DNA of 64,000 nucleotides, from assembly GCF_002798305.1 (NCBI RefSeq), contig NZ_PCGR01000004.1, positions 1 through 64,000 of the forward strand, given 5' to 3'. Shown here piece by piece: positions 27,670-37,420 of this stretch. This DNA comes from Chryseomicrobium excrementi (GTDB taxonomy: Bacteria; Bacillota; Bacilli; Bacillales_A; Planococcaceae). The first letter of the stretch is position 1; each line of letters starts with the position of its first letter. The notes under the pieces were generated by a model. That model had not been told where the DNA came from and ran no database searches. It saw nothing but the letters and a program-made list of their open reading frames with translations. A program made the position numbers and the translations under genes.

Positions 27670-28899
27670 ATGACTCTTGGAGAACGAATTCGCTCGTTAC
27701 GTAAAGAACGAAAAATGACGCTTCAGCAATTAGCTGGCACCGCTATCACTAAAGGGATGCTCAGCCTGATTGAAAACAATAAAGCAAAGCCCTCTATGGA
27801 GAGCCTTCAACATATCGCCACTATGCTTGAAGTACCGGTGAGTGACTTATTAGAAGAATCATCGTCTTCAGAGAAGAAAAAAGTTGTGAAGCGCGCGGAG
27901 GATTTATTCTCAGAAGTGGATTACATGAAGCCCGCGACTTTTGATCCGATTCTAGAAACAATTGAACCTTTCCTAACCTCTCTTACAAAAGGCTATATGG
28001 ATGCACGACTTTTAGACCTCTATAGTCGAGCTGCTTACGAGAGAAAACTTCCAGACTGGAAGACATATAGCGATAAAGCCATTCAACTTTATGATGAAAT
28101 CCAAGTCTCTCGTCGTGCTGCTTCTTTGAGACTTTACCGCATCTCTTGCAAATTTAGAGAAAAGAACTATCATGAAGCACTCGAATTGTTAGAAAATGAA
28201 CGGAAACAGATGGAAGAATCATCGTCTTGGACAGACCCCTTGTCACGACTCGACTTTGATTACACAGGCGCCGTCTTTTACTATGCTGTCGGAGAAAAAG
28301 AAAAAGCTTTGAAGACAATGCATGACGCTATCGCCTTTTCAAAAAAACAAAAAGTGTTCTATCGACTGGATCATCTTTACCGATTAGCGGTTATCCATGC
28401 CATGATGGCTGGAGATTTAGAAGAGGCTGAACTTTACATCAACCGTCTTGAAGCATATGCGATGTTTACGGAAGATGAAGAAATTTGTACATTCAACCGT
28501 TTCATTTGGATTCACTATTACACAACATATGCACACGATTATGAGAAGGCACAAACTTTAATGGATGAATTTCTTGAAGAATCTACCAAACCAGTTGAGG
28601 AGCTAGATTTTGAACGCGTGGAGATGGCAAAGATTGCCTACCATATGAAGCGAGTAGAAGAAGCCAAGGAACTACTTGAACATACAGAGATTCCTGAAAT
28701 CATCAGTCACCCAATTGACTTAAGCATGTTCTCGGAACGCGATTATTATTTAGCCAAAATCTATGAAGAAGAAGGCCGTACAAAAGAAGCTCTCCACCTA
28801 GTACAGGCTTCTTGGAATGACCTGCAACATTATCCAGAAACTCCTTATCAAAGAAAAATGAGCGAACTGCTTACCACTTTAAAACAAAAAATGAGCTAG
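27670..28899 (+). CDS. XRE-TPR transcriptional regulator
   Basis: A 409-residue protein with an N-terminal HTH_3 domain (residues 3-58: TLGERIRSLRKERKMTLQQLA ... LSLIENNKAKPSMESL is the recognition part), a short Glu/Ser/Lys linker, and a helical C-terminal region of tetratricopeptide-like repeats. This is the layout of peptide-responsive RRNPP-type regulators, but no signal-peptide gene is visible beside it. Three ATGs occur in a row; the third is chosen for spacing from GAGGG. Confidence 0.85.
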   Translation: MTLGERIRSLRKERKMTLQQLAGTAITKGMLSLIENNKAKPSMESLQHIATMLEVPVSDLLEESSSSEKKKVVKRAEDLFSEVDYMKPATFDPILETIEPFLTSLTKGYMDARLLDLYSRAAYERKLPDWKTYSDKAIQLYDEIQVSRRAASLRLYRISCKFREKNYHEALELLENERKQMEESSSWTDPLSRLDFDYTGAVFYYAVGEKEKALKTMHDAIAFSKKQKVFYRLDHLYRLAVIHAMMAGDLEEAELYINRLEAYAMFTEDEEICTFNRFIWIHYYTTYAHDYEKAQTLMDEFLEESTKPVEELDFERVEMAKIAYHMKRVEEAKELLEHTEIPEIISHPIDLSMFSERDYYLAKIYEEEGRTKEALHLVQASWNDLQHYPETPYQRKMSELLTTLKQKMS

Positions 28900-28927
28900 T
28901 GTCTGATCAGACACTAGCTCGTTTTTA
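28893..28927 (+). terminator. Terminator of the XRE-TPR regulator
   Basis: A perfect 28-base palindrome (GAGCTAGTGTCTGA and its complement) with a T run. It also faces the end of tcyP and may act both ways. Confidence 0.88.
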
Positions 28928-30313
28928 TTAGTAAGACTCTACTGTTTGTTCCGATTGTGGTTGGTTGTAGACAGTTTCATCTAACTCTCCAGTCACTTTA
29001 GCAGTCGTGACACCTGCAGTCATAGCTCCACTTACGTTCACTGCTGTACGTCCCATATCGATAAGAGGTTCAACAGAAACAAGAAGTCCAGCTAGCGCTA
29101 CTGGTAAATCTAGAGCAGATAACACGAGGATAGCTGCAAATGTAGCTCCCCCACCGACTCCAGCAACTCCAAATGAACTGATAGCAACAATTCCAATGAC
29201 CGTCAGAATGAATCCGACATCGAGTGGATTGATTCCGACTGTCGGTGCAATCATGAAAGCAAGCATGGCTGGGTAAATCCCTGCGCATCCATTTTGTCCA
29301 ATAGATAGACCGAAAGATCCGGAGAAATTCGCAATTCCTTCAGGTACACCTAGCTTATGAGTTTGCGTATGAATATTTAGTGGTAAAGTACCCGCACTAG
29401 AGCGTGATGTAAAAGCAAACAACAGTGCCTCAGATGCTTTTTTCACGTAAGTGATCGGGTTAACTCCTGAAATCAACAGAATCAAGAGGTGAATGATGAA
29501 CATAACAGCCAAAGCTGCGTACGAAGCAAGAACAAACTTCCCTAATGTATAAATTGCTTCAAAATTTGAAGTGGCTACAGTACGAGCCATAATGGCTAGA
29601 ATTCCGTATGGTGTTAAACGAAGTACGATGCGAACGATTCCCATAACCAGTTCATACAGTGCATCGATTCCTTTTTTCAATACGGATGCCGTTTCTGGAG
29701 AACGACGGACTACAGATAGATACGCAAATCCGATGAACGCTGCAAAAATTACAACCGCAATTGTAGATGTAGGACGAGCCCCTGTTAAGTCTAGGAACGG
29801 ATTCGCTGGAAGAAGACTTAGTAATTGGTCCGGAAGTGTCTGATCAGCTACTTCTGCAGATGATTCTTCAATTGCCACTCCACGAGACTGTTCCGCTTCT
29901 CCACTAAAGATTTGATCTGCGTTCAAATCAAACAGCGCTGCAGATGAGATACCAACAGCTGCTGCTACTGCAGTCGTACCGATTAAAATAGCTAAGATAA
30001 TGGCTGCAATCTTTCCTAATTGATTTCCAAGCTTCAGCTTAGCAAATGCTCCAACGATGGAAATGAAGACTAAAGGCATAACAATCATTTGTAGAAGGCG
30101 GACATACCCTACACCAATGACATTGTACCAAGTTGATGTTTCCGTTAAAATTTCTGAATCTGAACCGTATGCAAGGTTAAGAATAAGTCCTAATGCAATA
30201 CCAAAACCTAATGCGGTGAATACACGTGTAGAAAATGATTTATTTTTTCGCTTCATCCAAACTAAAATCCCGACAAGTACAAGCAAAGCGACGACATTTA
30301 ATAAAACAAACAC
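28928..30313 (-). CDS. tcyP: Sodium-dependent L-cystine symporter TcyP
   Basis: A 461-residue DAACS-family transporter close in length and features to B. subtilis TcyP. Eight or more membrane segments and the AFTSRSSAGTLPLNI re-entrant loop are visible, as are SFGVAGVGGGATFAA and DMGRTAVNVSGAM towards the end. It imports cystine. The GTG at 30311-30313 is preferred (AGGAGG 9 bases upstream) over the TTG two codons earlier. Confidence 0.9.
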   Translation of the reverse strand: MFVLLNVVALLVLVGILVWMKRKNKSFSTRVFTALGFGIALGLILNLAYGSDSEILTETSTWYNVIGVGYVRLLQMIVMPLVFISIVGAFAKLKLGNQLGKIAAIILAILIGTTAVAAAVGISSAALFDLNADQIFSGEAEQSRGVAIEESSAEVADQTLPDQLLSLLPANPFLDLTGARPTSTIAVVIFAAFIGFAYLSVVRRSPETASVLKKGIDALYELVMGIVRIVLRLTPYGILAIMARTVATSNFEAIYTLGKFVLASYAALAVMFIIHLLILLISGVNPITYVKKASEALLFAFTSRSSAGTLPLNIHTQTHKLGVPEGIANFSGSFGLSIGQNGCAGIYPAMLAFMIAPTVGINPLDVGFILTVIGIVAISSFGVAGVGGGATFAAILVLSALDLPVALAGLLVSVEPLIDMGRTAVNVSGAMTAGVTTAKVTGELDETVYNQPQSEQTVESY

Positions 30314-30462
30314 AGGCAATTTCCTCCTTATTTTTTCAAGATGTATCCTATTCTATTCTTTTAATTCCAACCTGTAAAGTAAGAATTACTGAGAAACTAT
30401 ATTATTTTTAGTTCATTCGCTATACTGAATGTAAAGACAATCATTGTAAAGGAGGGGTCAAG

Positions 30463-31917
30463 ATGACAGCCACACTCTTTAGTGTTGCCGCTACCGCTAT
30501 CATTATTTTAAATATTTTCTTAGCCATCGCTCTAATTTTTTTAGAAAGACGCGATGCGAGTGCAACATGGGCTTGGATAATGGTCCTATTCTTTATTCCT
30601 ATTTTAGGGTTTATTATCTACTTGTTTTTCGGTAGGCAATTGCGAAAGAAAACGCTCTTCCGCTGGGAGGGTAGAAAAAAAGTGGGTATCGAACAGCTGA
30701 TCAACTACCAAAAAACTGCTATTGAAGAAGATCGTTTCGAATTTCGTCTCGACGATGCTCATAATTATAAAGATCTGATCGTCATGCACTTGAACAATAA
30801 TCAGGCCGTGCTGACTCAAGACAATGCTGTGACAATCTTCAATGACGGTAGAGAGAAATTCGACTCGTTACTTGAGGATATGCGACAAGCAAAAGACCAT
30901 ATTCATATGCAGTACTATATTTTACGTCTCGATAATCTAGGAACGGAAATCTATAACGTGTTACTCGAAAAAGCAAGGCAAGGCGTGAAAGTCCGGATCC
31001 TCTATGATGAAATGGGTTCTCGTACTTTACGAAAACGTCATTTTCGTGAGTTGATTGAGTTAGGCGGGCGCGTAGAAGCCTTTTTCCCAGCCATCTTCCC
31101 TATGGTCAACATGCGGTTGAATTACCGGAACCATCGTAAAATCGTAGTAATCGACGGACGAATCGGCTATATTGGAGGGTTTAATGTCGGGGACGAATAT
31201 TTAGGGCTTGATAAAAAATTTGGCTATTGGCGGGACACGCACCTTCGGATAGAGGGAAGTTCCGTGCACCCTTTACAGACGCGTTTCATCCTTGACTGGA
31301 ATCAAGCGTCGTCCGATCATGACATCGAATATGATGAGCGCTACTTCCCTGCAATTCCTATGAAAGGTTCTGTTGGGTTGCAAATTGTTTCTAGCGGCCC
31401 TGATGAAGAATGGGAACAAATTAAAAACGGCTATCTGAAGCTCATTACTTCTGCTAAAAAATATATCTATATTCAAACTCCCTACTTCATTCCGGATGCC
31501 AGCTTTATGGATGCACTTCGTATTGCTGCATTAGCTGGTATTGATGTCCGGATTATGATTCCTAATAAACCGGATCATATCTTTGTTTACTGGGCTACTT
31601 ACTCACATGTTGGAGAATTATTGAAGGCCGGAGCAAAAATTTTCATTTATCAAAATGGGTTCTTGCATACAAAGATGGTCGTCATTGATGACGAAGCCTC
31701 TACTGTGGGCACCGCAAACATTGATGTTCGGAGTTTTAAATTAAATTTTGAAGTGAACGCTTTTATTTATGACCGAGAAACTTCGCATCAATTAGCACTT
31801 TTATTCGAGGAAGACATGACGTATTCTACTGAGCTTACGCGAGAAATTTATTTGAACCGTACTCGGTTGATCAAAGCGAAAGAATCTGTAGCTCGCCTCC
31901 TCTCTCCGATATTATAA
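30463..31917 (+). CDS. cls: Cardiolipin synthase
   Basis: A 484-residue phospholipase-D superfamily enzyme with two N-terminal membrane segments (about residues 5-60) and two HKD motifs, HRKIVVIDG at about 223 and HTKMVVIDD at about 402. It condenses two phosphatidylglycerols into cardiolipin. GGAGGGG precedes the ATG. Single-gene unit. Confidence 0.94.
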   Translation: MTATLFSVAATAIIILNIFLAIALIFLERRDASATWAWIMVLFFIPILGFIIYLFFGRQLRKKTLFRWEGRKKVGIEQLINYQKTAIEEDRFEFRLDDAHNYKDLIVMHLNNNQAVLTQDNAVTIFNDGREKFDSLLEDMRQAKDHIHMQYYILRLDNLGTEIYNVLLEKARQGVKVRILYDEMGSRTLRKRHFRELIELGGRVEAFFPAIFPMVNMRLNYRNHRKIVVIDGRIGYIGGFNVGDEYLGLDKKFGYWRDTHLRIEGSSVHPLQTRFILDWNQASSDHDIEYDERYFPAIPMKGSVGLQIVSSGPDEEWEQIKNGYLKLITSAKKYIYIQTPYFIPDASFMDALRIAALAGIDVRIMIPNKPDHIFVYWATYSHVGELLKAGAKIFIYQNGFLHTKMVVIDDEASTVGTANIDVRSFKLNFEVNAFIYDRETSHQLALLFEEDMTYSTELTREIYLNRTRLIKAKESVARLLSPIL

Positions 31918-31946
31918 AAAGCTGCTCCAAAAACGGAGCAGCTTTT
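31917..31946. terminator. Bidirectional terminator, cls / vanY-type gene
   Basis: AAAAGCTGCTCC / GGAGCAGCTTTT, a 12-base perfect stem between converging genes. Confidence 0.92.
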
Positions 31947-31947
31947 C

Positions 31948-32766
31948 TTATTGTTCAATATATTCCTCTACTGTGAGGCCAGATTCTGTTAGCTCTTTTG
32001 CAAGCTCTTTACCTAAATAGCGGAAATGCCATGGCTCGTACATATAGCCCGTAATTTTTTCTTTTCCTTTCGGATAACGCATGATAAAACCAAATTTATG
32101 TGCGTTACTCGCTACCCACTTCCCTGCTTCAGTCTCTCCAAAGCTTTCACGGGCATAGTGTTCTTCAAAATTCTTCTCTCCGATATCAAAAGCTAGCCCA
32201 GTCTGATGTTCAGAATGTCCAGGGCGCGCACTATAACGGTCTGCCGCCTCTTGCCCATCATTTTTAACATAGCGTTCATACAACTCTTGTTGTCTTTCAA
32301 AAGAACGATACCCACTAAATGCCACTAATTCAAACCCATCCACTCGTGCAGCGGCTGCCATTTCTTCAAAAGCAGCTCGTGCATCCTTACTTTCTCCCGG
32401 AGCATAGTCTGCGGGAAGAGGGTATTGTTTGCTAGCCATTAAAATTCCTTTTATTACAGTCGGTTCTTGAGGGAGAGTTTCATTGCCTTCATATCCTTTA
32501 GCACCCGACCGATCAATTTCCGGTTCAGGAGTTGGCTCTGGTTGTTCAGGTTCTGGTTCTGGTGTGACTACCTCTTCAGGTTGTGGCTCAGGTGAATCTA
32601 CTTGTTGTGAATCATCAGGCGTTGTGGCGGCAGTCAATTGAGAAAGGTAGCCTGTCTGTTGTGCCCAAATGGCACCTCCAAGGATCAGGATAGCTACTAG
32701 TGCACCGACGATCCATGGCCATTTTTTCTTTTTAGGGGGTTGGTACATATTCATGCGCGTATTCAT
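31948..32766 (-). CDS. VanY-type D-alanyl-D-alanine carboxypeptidase
   Basis: A 272-residue membrane-anchored peptidase. The N-terminal anchor is at about residues 17-36, followed by a Pro/Glu-rich linker (QPEEVVTPEPEPEQPEP) and a VanY domain with SARPGHSEHQTGLAFDIG and EPWHFRYLG zinc/catalytic motifs. It trims the terminal D-Ala of peptidoglycan stem peptides outside the cell, like B. subtilis YodJ. No vancomycin-resistance genes are nearby, so it is a housekeeping enzyme. Confidence 0.9.
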   Translation of the reverse strand: MNTRMNMYQPPKKKKWPWIVGALVAILILGGAIWAQQTGYLSQLTAATTPDDSQQVDSPEPQPEEVVTPEPEPEQPEPTPEPEIDRSGAKGYEGNETLPQEPTVIKGILMASKQYPLPADYAPGESKDARAAFEEMAAAARVDGFELVAFSGYRSFERQQELYERYVKNDGQEAADRYSARPGHSEHQTGLAFDIGEKNFEEHYARESFGETEAGKWVASNAHKFGFIMRYPKGKEKITGYMYEPWHFRYLGKELAKELTESGLTVEEYIEQ

Positions 32767-32896
32767 TCAAAGCCTTCTTTCCTGTCTACAAAAGTACTTT
32801 AAGTGTATCATGTTCTACCGAATAATTCTTCCTTTCTCGGAAGAGTGGCGTATAATGAAAGAATTGAATGGAAATGAAGAATGAGGGATGAACAAC

Positions 32897-34051
32897 ATGA
32901 ATTCTCAAAAATGGATGTCAGTCCAATTTTTTATCTTTTTCTTTACATGGGGTGTTTTCCTTCCCTACTGGACAGGTTACTTGACGAATGTTAAAGATCT
33001 TTCCGTCGCATCAGCGAGTGTCATTATGGGAGCTGGTATGATAGCTCGCGCTTTCTCTACATTAATCTTGTTCCCCGAACTGACAAAACGCTATAGCATC
33101 CACTTATTTTTGCGTATGCTTGCCATTGGATCTTTAGCTACTTTCGTACTTTATATCCCGCTATCCTCATTTACTATGCTTTTGTTGATTACCATTTTGT
33201 TTAGTCTGGTCTATCCCAATCTCTTACCAGCTATGGAAAGCTCTGCTTCCCTATTGATGCAAAAAGATCGAATCCATTACGGAAGAAGTCGTTCTTTCGG
33301 TTCTGCAGGATTTATGGCAGCGGTGCTTGTGATTGGATTTGCGACAGCAAGATACGGCGAGCAAGCCATACTCTGGGTGATGATCGGGGCATTAGCTTTT
33401 GTTGTACTTGCCACTGCTTTAAAAGCTCCTACAGCTCTAATCGATAAACCAAAAAAAGAACACCAAGTGAGCACTTGGCAACTCGCAAAAGTATTACTTC
33501 AACAGAAAGAATTTTTGATTGCTCTTACAATTGTTATTTTAATACAAGGCTCTCATGCCTCCTACAATTCGTATAGTTTTATCTACCTCCAAGATATTGG
33601 CGTTAGCAACTCATGGATCGGGGTCATTATCAACGTGGCTGTTTTGGCAGAGATTGTGTTGTTTATGCTGGCGGATCGAATCTTTGGAAAATCAAAAGTG
33701 CAAACTATGTTTATGATAGCCGCTATCGGTGCCACGGTTCGGTGGATTGCGATTTGGTTATTCCCATTTGCATCCGTTTTTGTAGCCACTCAAGTTCTAC
33801 ATGCGATCACATTTGGACTTGCTCATTATGCATTCATCCAGTTCATTGCACGTACGTTACATAAATCGTCCATTCCAACTGCACAGGGTTTATATGCAGC
33901 GTTTGCAATGAGTCTAAGCAGTGCGTTACTAACTTTTATGGGCGGATACTTGTACGACTTACAACCTGGACTCGCGTTCCTGGGAATGGCGGTATTTTCA
34001 GTTCCAGCAATTATTTTGATTCTAGCTCAACGCTCTAAATTACAAGCATAA
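32897..34051 (+). CDS. MFS transporter, YwbF/phenylpropionate-permease-like
   Basis: A 384-residue, 12-segment protein of the MFS_1_like group. The start region FFIFFFTWGVFLPYWTGYL and the SRSFGSAGFMAAVL segment at helix 4 are typical of HcaT/YwbF-type members. The ATG at 32897 is preferred over that at 32888 because GAGGG abuts the latter. The substrate is not predictable. Confidence 0.8.
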   Translation: MNSQKWMSVQFFIFFFTWGVFLPYWTGYLTNVKDLSVASASVIMGAGMIARAFSTLILFPELTKRYSIHLFLRMLAIGSLATFVLYIPLSSFTMLLLITILFSLVYPNLLPAMESSASLLMQKDRIHYGRSRSFGSAGFMAAVLVIGFATARYGEQAILWVMIGALAFVVLATALKAPTALIDKPKKEHQVSTWQLAKVLLQQKEFLIALTIVILIQGSHASYNSYSFIYLQDIGVSNSWIGVIINVAVLAEIVLFMLADRIFGKSKVQTMFMIAAIGATVRWIAIWLFPFASVFVATQVLHAITFGLAHYAFIQFIARTLHKSSIPTAQGLYAAFAMSLSSALLTFMGGYLYDLQPGLAFLGMAVFSVPAIILILAQRSKLQA

Positions 34052-34091
34052 AAAAATGTGTGATCTCCGCTAAGGAAATCACACATTTTTT
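34051..34091. terminator. Bidirectional terminator
   Basis: AAAAAATGTGTGAT / ATCACACATTTTTT, 14-base arms with a 13-base loop, between converging genes. Confidence 0.92.
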
Positions 34092-34356
34092 ATAGAACAG
34101 TTAGTACAAGTACCCCGATGAAAGCAACTGCAAAAAACACCGCCATTCCTTTCATCCACTTTGCTTCCTTGTCCATCCCACGTTCTTTAAATGTAATCGC
34201 TCTATAACTGTTGGTAAACAAAAACACAAGCGTCATGAACAACACAGCTAAATTTAGAGAACCTTGAATAACAAAATAAATGGCAAGCGCACTAGAAACG
34301 ACTACTGGAATTCCAAAGAGCCAATTTCTCATTCGCGACGGGAGTTTTTCGCTCAT
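34090..34356 (-). CDS. Small membrane protein co-transcribed with yidC
   Basis: An 88-residue protein with about three predicted membrane segments (residues 13-28, 33-48 and 67-87), separated by a basic SYRAITFKERGMDKEAKW loop. I do not recognise a family. It overlaps the yidC stop by 4 bases, so it is translated together with the insertase and may be related to it, but this is only context. Confidence 0.75.
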   Translation of the reverse strand: MSEKLPSRMRNWLFGIPVVVSSALAIYFVIQGSLNLAVLFMTLVFLFTNSYRAITFKERGMDKEAKWMKGMAVFFAVAFIGVLVLTVL

Positions 34357-35120
34357 GCAGCGTCAACTGCCTTCTCAGGATGTTGCGAGTAAAATTTTCG
34401 TCCCAAGTATGTTTGGAAGATTAAGAGCAATCCACCGACTGTCCAATATAGCGGCAATGCAGCCATAGATGTAAAGGAAATTAGCATGATCATGATTGGA
34501 GAAATCCAAATCATAATTTTCATCTGTTGCTTTTGTTGCTCTGGAACTGTCCATAAGGACACTTTTGCTTGCAAGAAGTATACTACACCTGCAATCAATG
34601 TCATGGCAATATCAGGAGAACCCAGACTATACCATAAAAATTCATGTGTCTTCACATCTACTGAATACAAAATTGCGAAGTAAAGACCCATTACAATCGG
34701 CATTTGAATCAAGATTGGTAAACATCCCATGTTCAATGGGTTGACGTTGTGCTTGCGATACAAACCCATCATTTCTTGTTGCAACGCCATTTGCTCTTCT
34801 TTTGATTTAGCTTCTTTCAAGCGTTTTTGAATATCATCCATCTCAGGCTTCAATTTATCCATTTTCAGTTTCATACCTTGTTGCGATTTATAGTTGCGCA
34901 ACATTAAAGGCATGAGTATTAGACGAATAATCACTGTGATGGCGATAATAGCTAAACCGTAACTTCCATTAAACAGATTCCCAAAGTAATCGAGAGCCCA
35001 GTCAAATGGACGAACAAAAATTGAATAAAACGTACCTTCTTTATTTTCCACACCAGAACATCCGCTTAGGAAAATAACAGTGGCCACTAGCAATGCGGCC
35101 AAACTCCATTTTTTCTTCAC
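34353..35120 (-). CDS. yidC: Membrane protein insertase YidC (OxaA-type lipoprotein)
   Basis: A 255-residue Gram-positive YidC homologue (SpoIIIJ/YqjG type). The lipobox is LSGC at about residues 18-21, followed by five membrane segments, with the conserved Arg in IIRLILMPLMLRNYKSQQGMK and the KxEEQxxLQQEMMxLYRKHNVNPL cytoplasmic hairpin. It inserts membrane proteins with or without Sec. The GTG at 35118-35120 is preferred because AAGG sits 8 bases upstream and the signal peptide then begins MKKKWSLAAL. Confidence 0.92.
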   Translation of the reverse strand: MKKKWSLAALLVATVIFLSGCSGVENKEGTFYSIFVRPFDWALDYFGNLFNGSYGLAIIAITVIIRLILMPLMLRNYKSQQGMKLKMDKLKPEMDDIQKRLKEAKSKEEQMALQQEMMGLYRKHNVNPLNMGCLPILIQMPIVMGLYFAILYSVDVKTHEFLWYSLGSPDIAMTLIAGVVYFLQAKVSLWTVPEQQKQQMKIMIWISPIMIMLISFTSMAALPLYWTVGGLLLIFQTYLGRKFYSQHPEKAVDAA

Positions 35121-35201
35121 ATTGGTCACCTTCATTTTTCAAACTATCCCTACTATATACTAAAACTTCCCTATTAATCAAACGCTAATAGGGAAGTTCA
35201 C

Positions 35202-36011
35202 TCAGTTGACACTTTCTTTAAATGTAAATTGGAAAAATGTTGTCGTCGGTTGATCACGGAATTGCTTAGGTGTCACCGTAGTATATTTCTTAAAGATTCT
35301 TGTAAAGTAGGACTGGTTGCAGAAATGGAATTGATCCGAAATGTCCGAAATGGATTTGGACGTATGACGTAAAAAGTATTGAGACTCTTCCACTTTTCGA
35401 ATATTCAAGTATTCTACAAGTGTGATCCCTGTATGCTCACGGAAAATTCGAGATAAATGACTTGTGCTAATGGCAAAACGTTGTGCGATGGCCTCTACAG
35501 ATAAGTCACTTTCGATTTCGTCATTTATGTACAAAATCACTTTATTTACGGTTTGATGATTGAATTGCGGTTTTGTCCGTTCAGATAGCACATGAACATA
35601 GAATTCGATCAACTCTTCTCCACACTGCAAAAAGAGAACATCACTCATCCGGTTATCTATAACGTCCATACACGATCTACTAAATGCAAACGCTTTGACT
35701 GCCGGTACTTGACTATCAATTAACTTTCGAGCCATCGTAGCTGCCAAATGAATATAAAAGAGACGTGCTGCTCGAATCATGTCTTTACCAGTTAACTGGC
35801 TCAGCGCGTCTATAATAAGGCGTAAGCGCTCTCTTGCTTGTTCTAAGTCTAATGTCTGCATGTCATGAAACATTTCTTTTTCCAACATGAAATACCGCTC
35901 TGCCAGTTCATCATGAGAAGAGTCAGCACTATTTTCAATGAATGAATTGGAGAACGCTTCTAAAAATAATTTGTCTGAGGAAAGCGGATTTTTATGAATT
36001 TTAGTGAGCAT
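35202..36011 (-). CDS. AraC-family transcriptional regulator
   Basis: A 269-residue protein with a helical N-terminal region of no clear family and a C-terminal AraC DNA-binding domain (about residues 160-262: two helix-turn-helices around LSVEAIAQRFAISTSHLSRIF and ISDISDQFHFCNQSYFTRIFKKY). The ATG at 36009-36011 has ACGAGG about 9 bases upstream. The target genes are unknown; it is a single-gene unit. Confidence 0.87.
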   Translation of the reverse strand: MLTKIHKNPLSSDKLFLEAFSNSFIENSADSSHDELAERYFMLEKEMFHDMQTLDLEQARERLRLIIDALSQLTGKDMIRAARLFYIHLAATMARKLIDSQVPAVKAFAFSRSCMDVIDNRMSDVLFLQCGEELIEFYVHVLSERTKPQFNHQTVNKVILYINDEIESDLSVEAIAQRFAISTSHLSRIFREHTGITLVEYLNIRKVEESQYFLRHTSKSISDISDQFHFCNQSYFTRIFKKYTTVTPKQFRDQPTTTFFQFTFKESVN

Positions 36012-36089
36012 ATGATTTAACCTCGTTTTCTTAACCACTTAGTATCTATTTATTTTAAACCATAATGCTCACTTAACCAATACTCTTTA

Positions 36090-36989
36090 CTAATTATTTT
36101 CCAATTTTTCCGGTACTAGGACACGAAGATGCTGAGCAAGCACTTGAATATCTACAGGAGTACAAGTCCCTTCATCCCCATCCACATTACAAAAGAGCTC
36201 TTGACTCGTCTCAATGTGGACTTTTTTAGTGCGAATATAAGTAACACCATTATCGTCTGCTAGTTTGCCTTGTAGAAGTTTTGTGCCTACTCTCAAAAAT
36301 CCAGGGATACCCGATTCATGAATAATAAACACATGAAGGAATCCATCATCCACTTCAGCATCTGGAGCTAGTTTTTCAAACCCTCCCACTGAATTTGTTA
36401 AAGCAATCAGCACAAGAGTCATGTCTCCTTCCCAATCCCCGTCATCATGAACGATCTTCATAGAGACTTCATTATCTTGAAGAATAGCTTTAGTCCCTTC
36501 TAATAAGTACGCTAGAGGGCCGAGTCTAGTTTTAGATTCAATAGACGTATCTGCTACTTTAGAGGCGATTTCACCAATAGCAACGATGTTCATGAAGTAA
36601 TCAGTGCCTAATTTCCCAATATCGGCCCGTTGTTCTTTACCCGTTTTAAGAGCTTCAATGGCTTCTTCAGGATCTAATGGAATGCCTAATGCTCGTGCAA
36701 AATCATTAACTGTGCCGAGGGGAATGAATGAGAACAAAGGCATATGTTGTTGTTCTGCAAGACCATTGACGATTTCATTGATTGTTCCATCTCCCCCCAT
36801 GCCAACTACAAAATCAACTTGGTGTTCACAAGCTTGTGTCGCAAAGCGAGTAGCATCTTTTGGACCCTGTGTCTCTTTTAAATCTACCTCATAGTCCATA
36901 GAATTTAAGACATCTACAACACGGTCCTTATATTCTGTTGCTAATTCTTTGCCTGAAGAAGGATTATAAATCAACACTGCTTTTTTCAT
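36090..36989 (-). CDS. Diacylglycerol/lipid kinase, YegS-like
   Basis: A 299-residue DAGK-catalytic fold protein. The ATP-binding motif is VVGMGGDGTINEIVNGL, and the substrate-side GTVNDFARALGIP motif follows. The C-terminal half carries the VDGDEGT motif. It phosphorylates a lipid (diacylglycerol or a related one). It resembles YtlR/BmrU more than the essential DgkB; which one it replaces cannot be decided here. Confidence 0.88.
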   Translation of the reverse strand: MKKAVLIYNPSSGKELATEYKDRVVDVLNSMDYEVDLKETQGPKDATRFATQACEHQVDFVVGMGGDGTINEIVNGLAEQQHMPLFSFIPLGTVNDFARALGIPLDPEEAIEALKTGKEQRADIGKLGTDYFMNIVAIGEIASKVADTSIESKTRLGPLAYLLEGTKAILQDNEVSMKIVHDDGDWEGDMTLVLIALTNSVGGFEKLAPDAEVDDGFLHVFIIHESGIPGFLRVGTKLLQGKLADDNGVTYIRTKKVHIETSQELFCNVDGDEGTCTPVDIQVLAQHLRVLVPEKLENN

Positions 36990-37016
36990 AAACAGTCTCC
37001 TCTACATTTTTTCTAC

Positions 37017-37046
37017 AAAAAAAGAGCTACGAGAGCTCTCTTTTTA
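37017..37046 (-). terminator. Terminator of the YtxH-like gene
   Basis: On the minus strand an AGAGCT / AGCTCT stem with a five-base loop and a T7 tail. Confidence 0.75.
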
Positions 37047-37376
37047 CTGATGGTAATCTACTTCTTTATTTGAAACGTCTGTTTTTTCTTTTTTAGAAGA
37101 TTTGTCCTGAACTTCTTCGTTATAATATTGAACACTTGTCATGGCGCCTTCATCCACCATTTTGTTATCATCTACGTCTGTTGGATCAGGATGACCAGCA
37201 GTACCATAAGAAGATTTCTTTGTTGAATTTTGATCCATGTATGCGTTGTATTTTGTTTTTAAATTGTTGAATTGCACCATTGCCTTGTCGCGATTTTCCT
37301 TTTTGCTGAAATATGCGTATGCTGCTGCTGCAAGCCCTGCCACTACTAAACCTGAACCATTTGATTTTCTAGCCAT
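37044..37376 (-). CDS. YtxH-like general stress protein
   Basis: A 110-residue protein. A short hydrophobic segment near the start (GLVVAGLAAAAYAYF, residues 9-23) is followed by a polar, lysine-rich, probably disordered tail, a layout similar to YtxH-type stress proteins, although the sequence is not a clear family match. GGAGG precedes the ATG. A sigma-B-type promoter lies 45-70 bases upstream, which supports a general-stress role. Confidence 0.75.
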   Translation of the reverse strand: MARKSNGSGLVVAGLAAAAYAYFSKKENRDKAMVQFNNLKTKYNAYMDQNSTKKSSYGTAGHPDPTDVDDNKMVDEGAMTSVQYYNEEVQDKSSKKEKTDVSNKEVDYHQ

Positions 37377-37420
37377 TGTATTACCTCCAATTAGTATGAG
37401 TCTAATTCTATAATCTAGTA

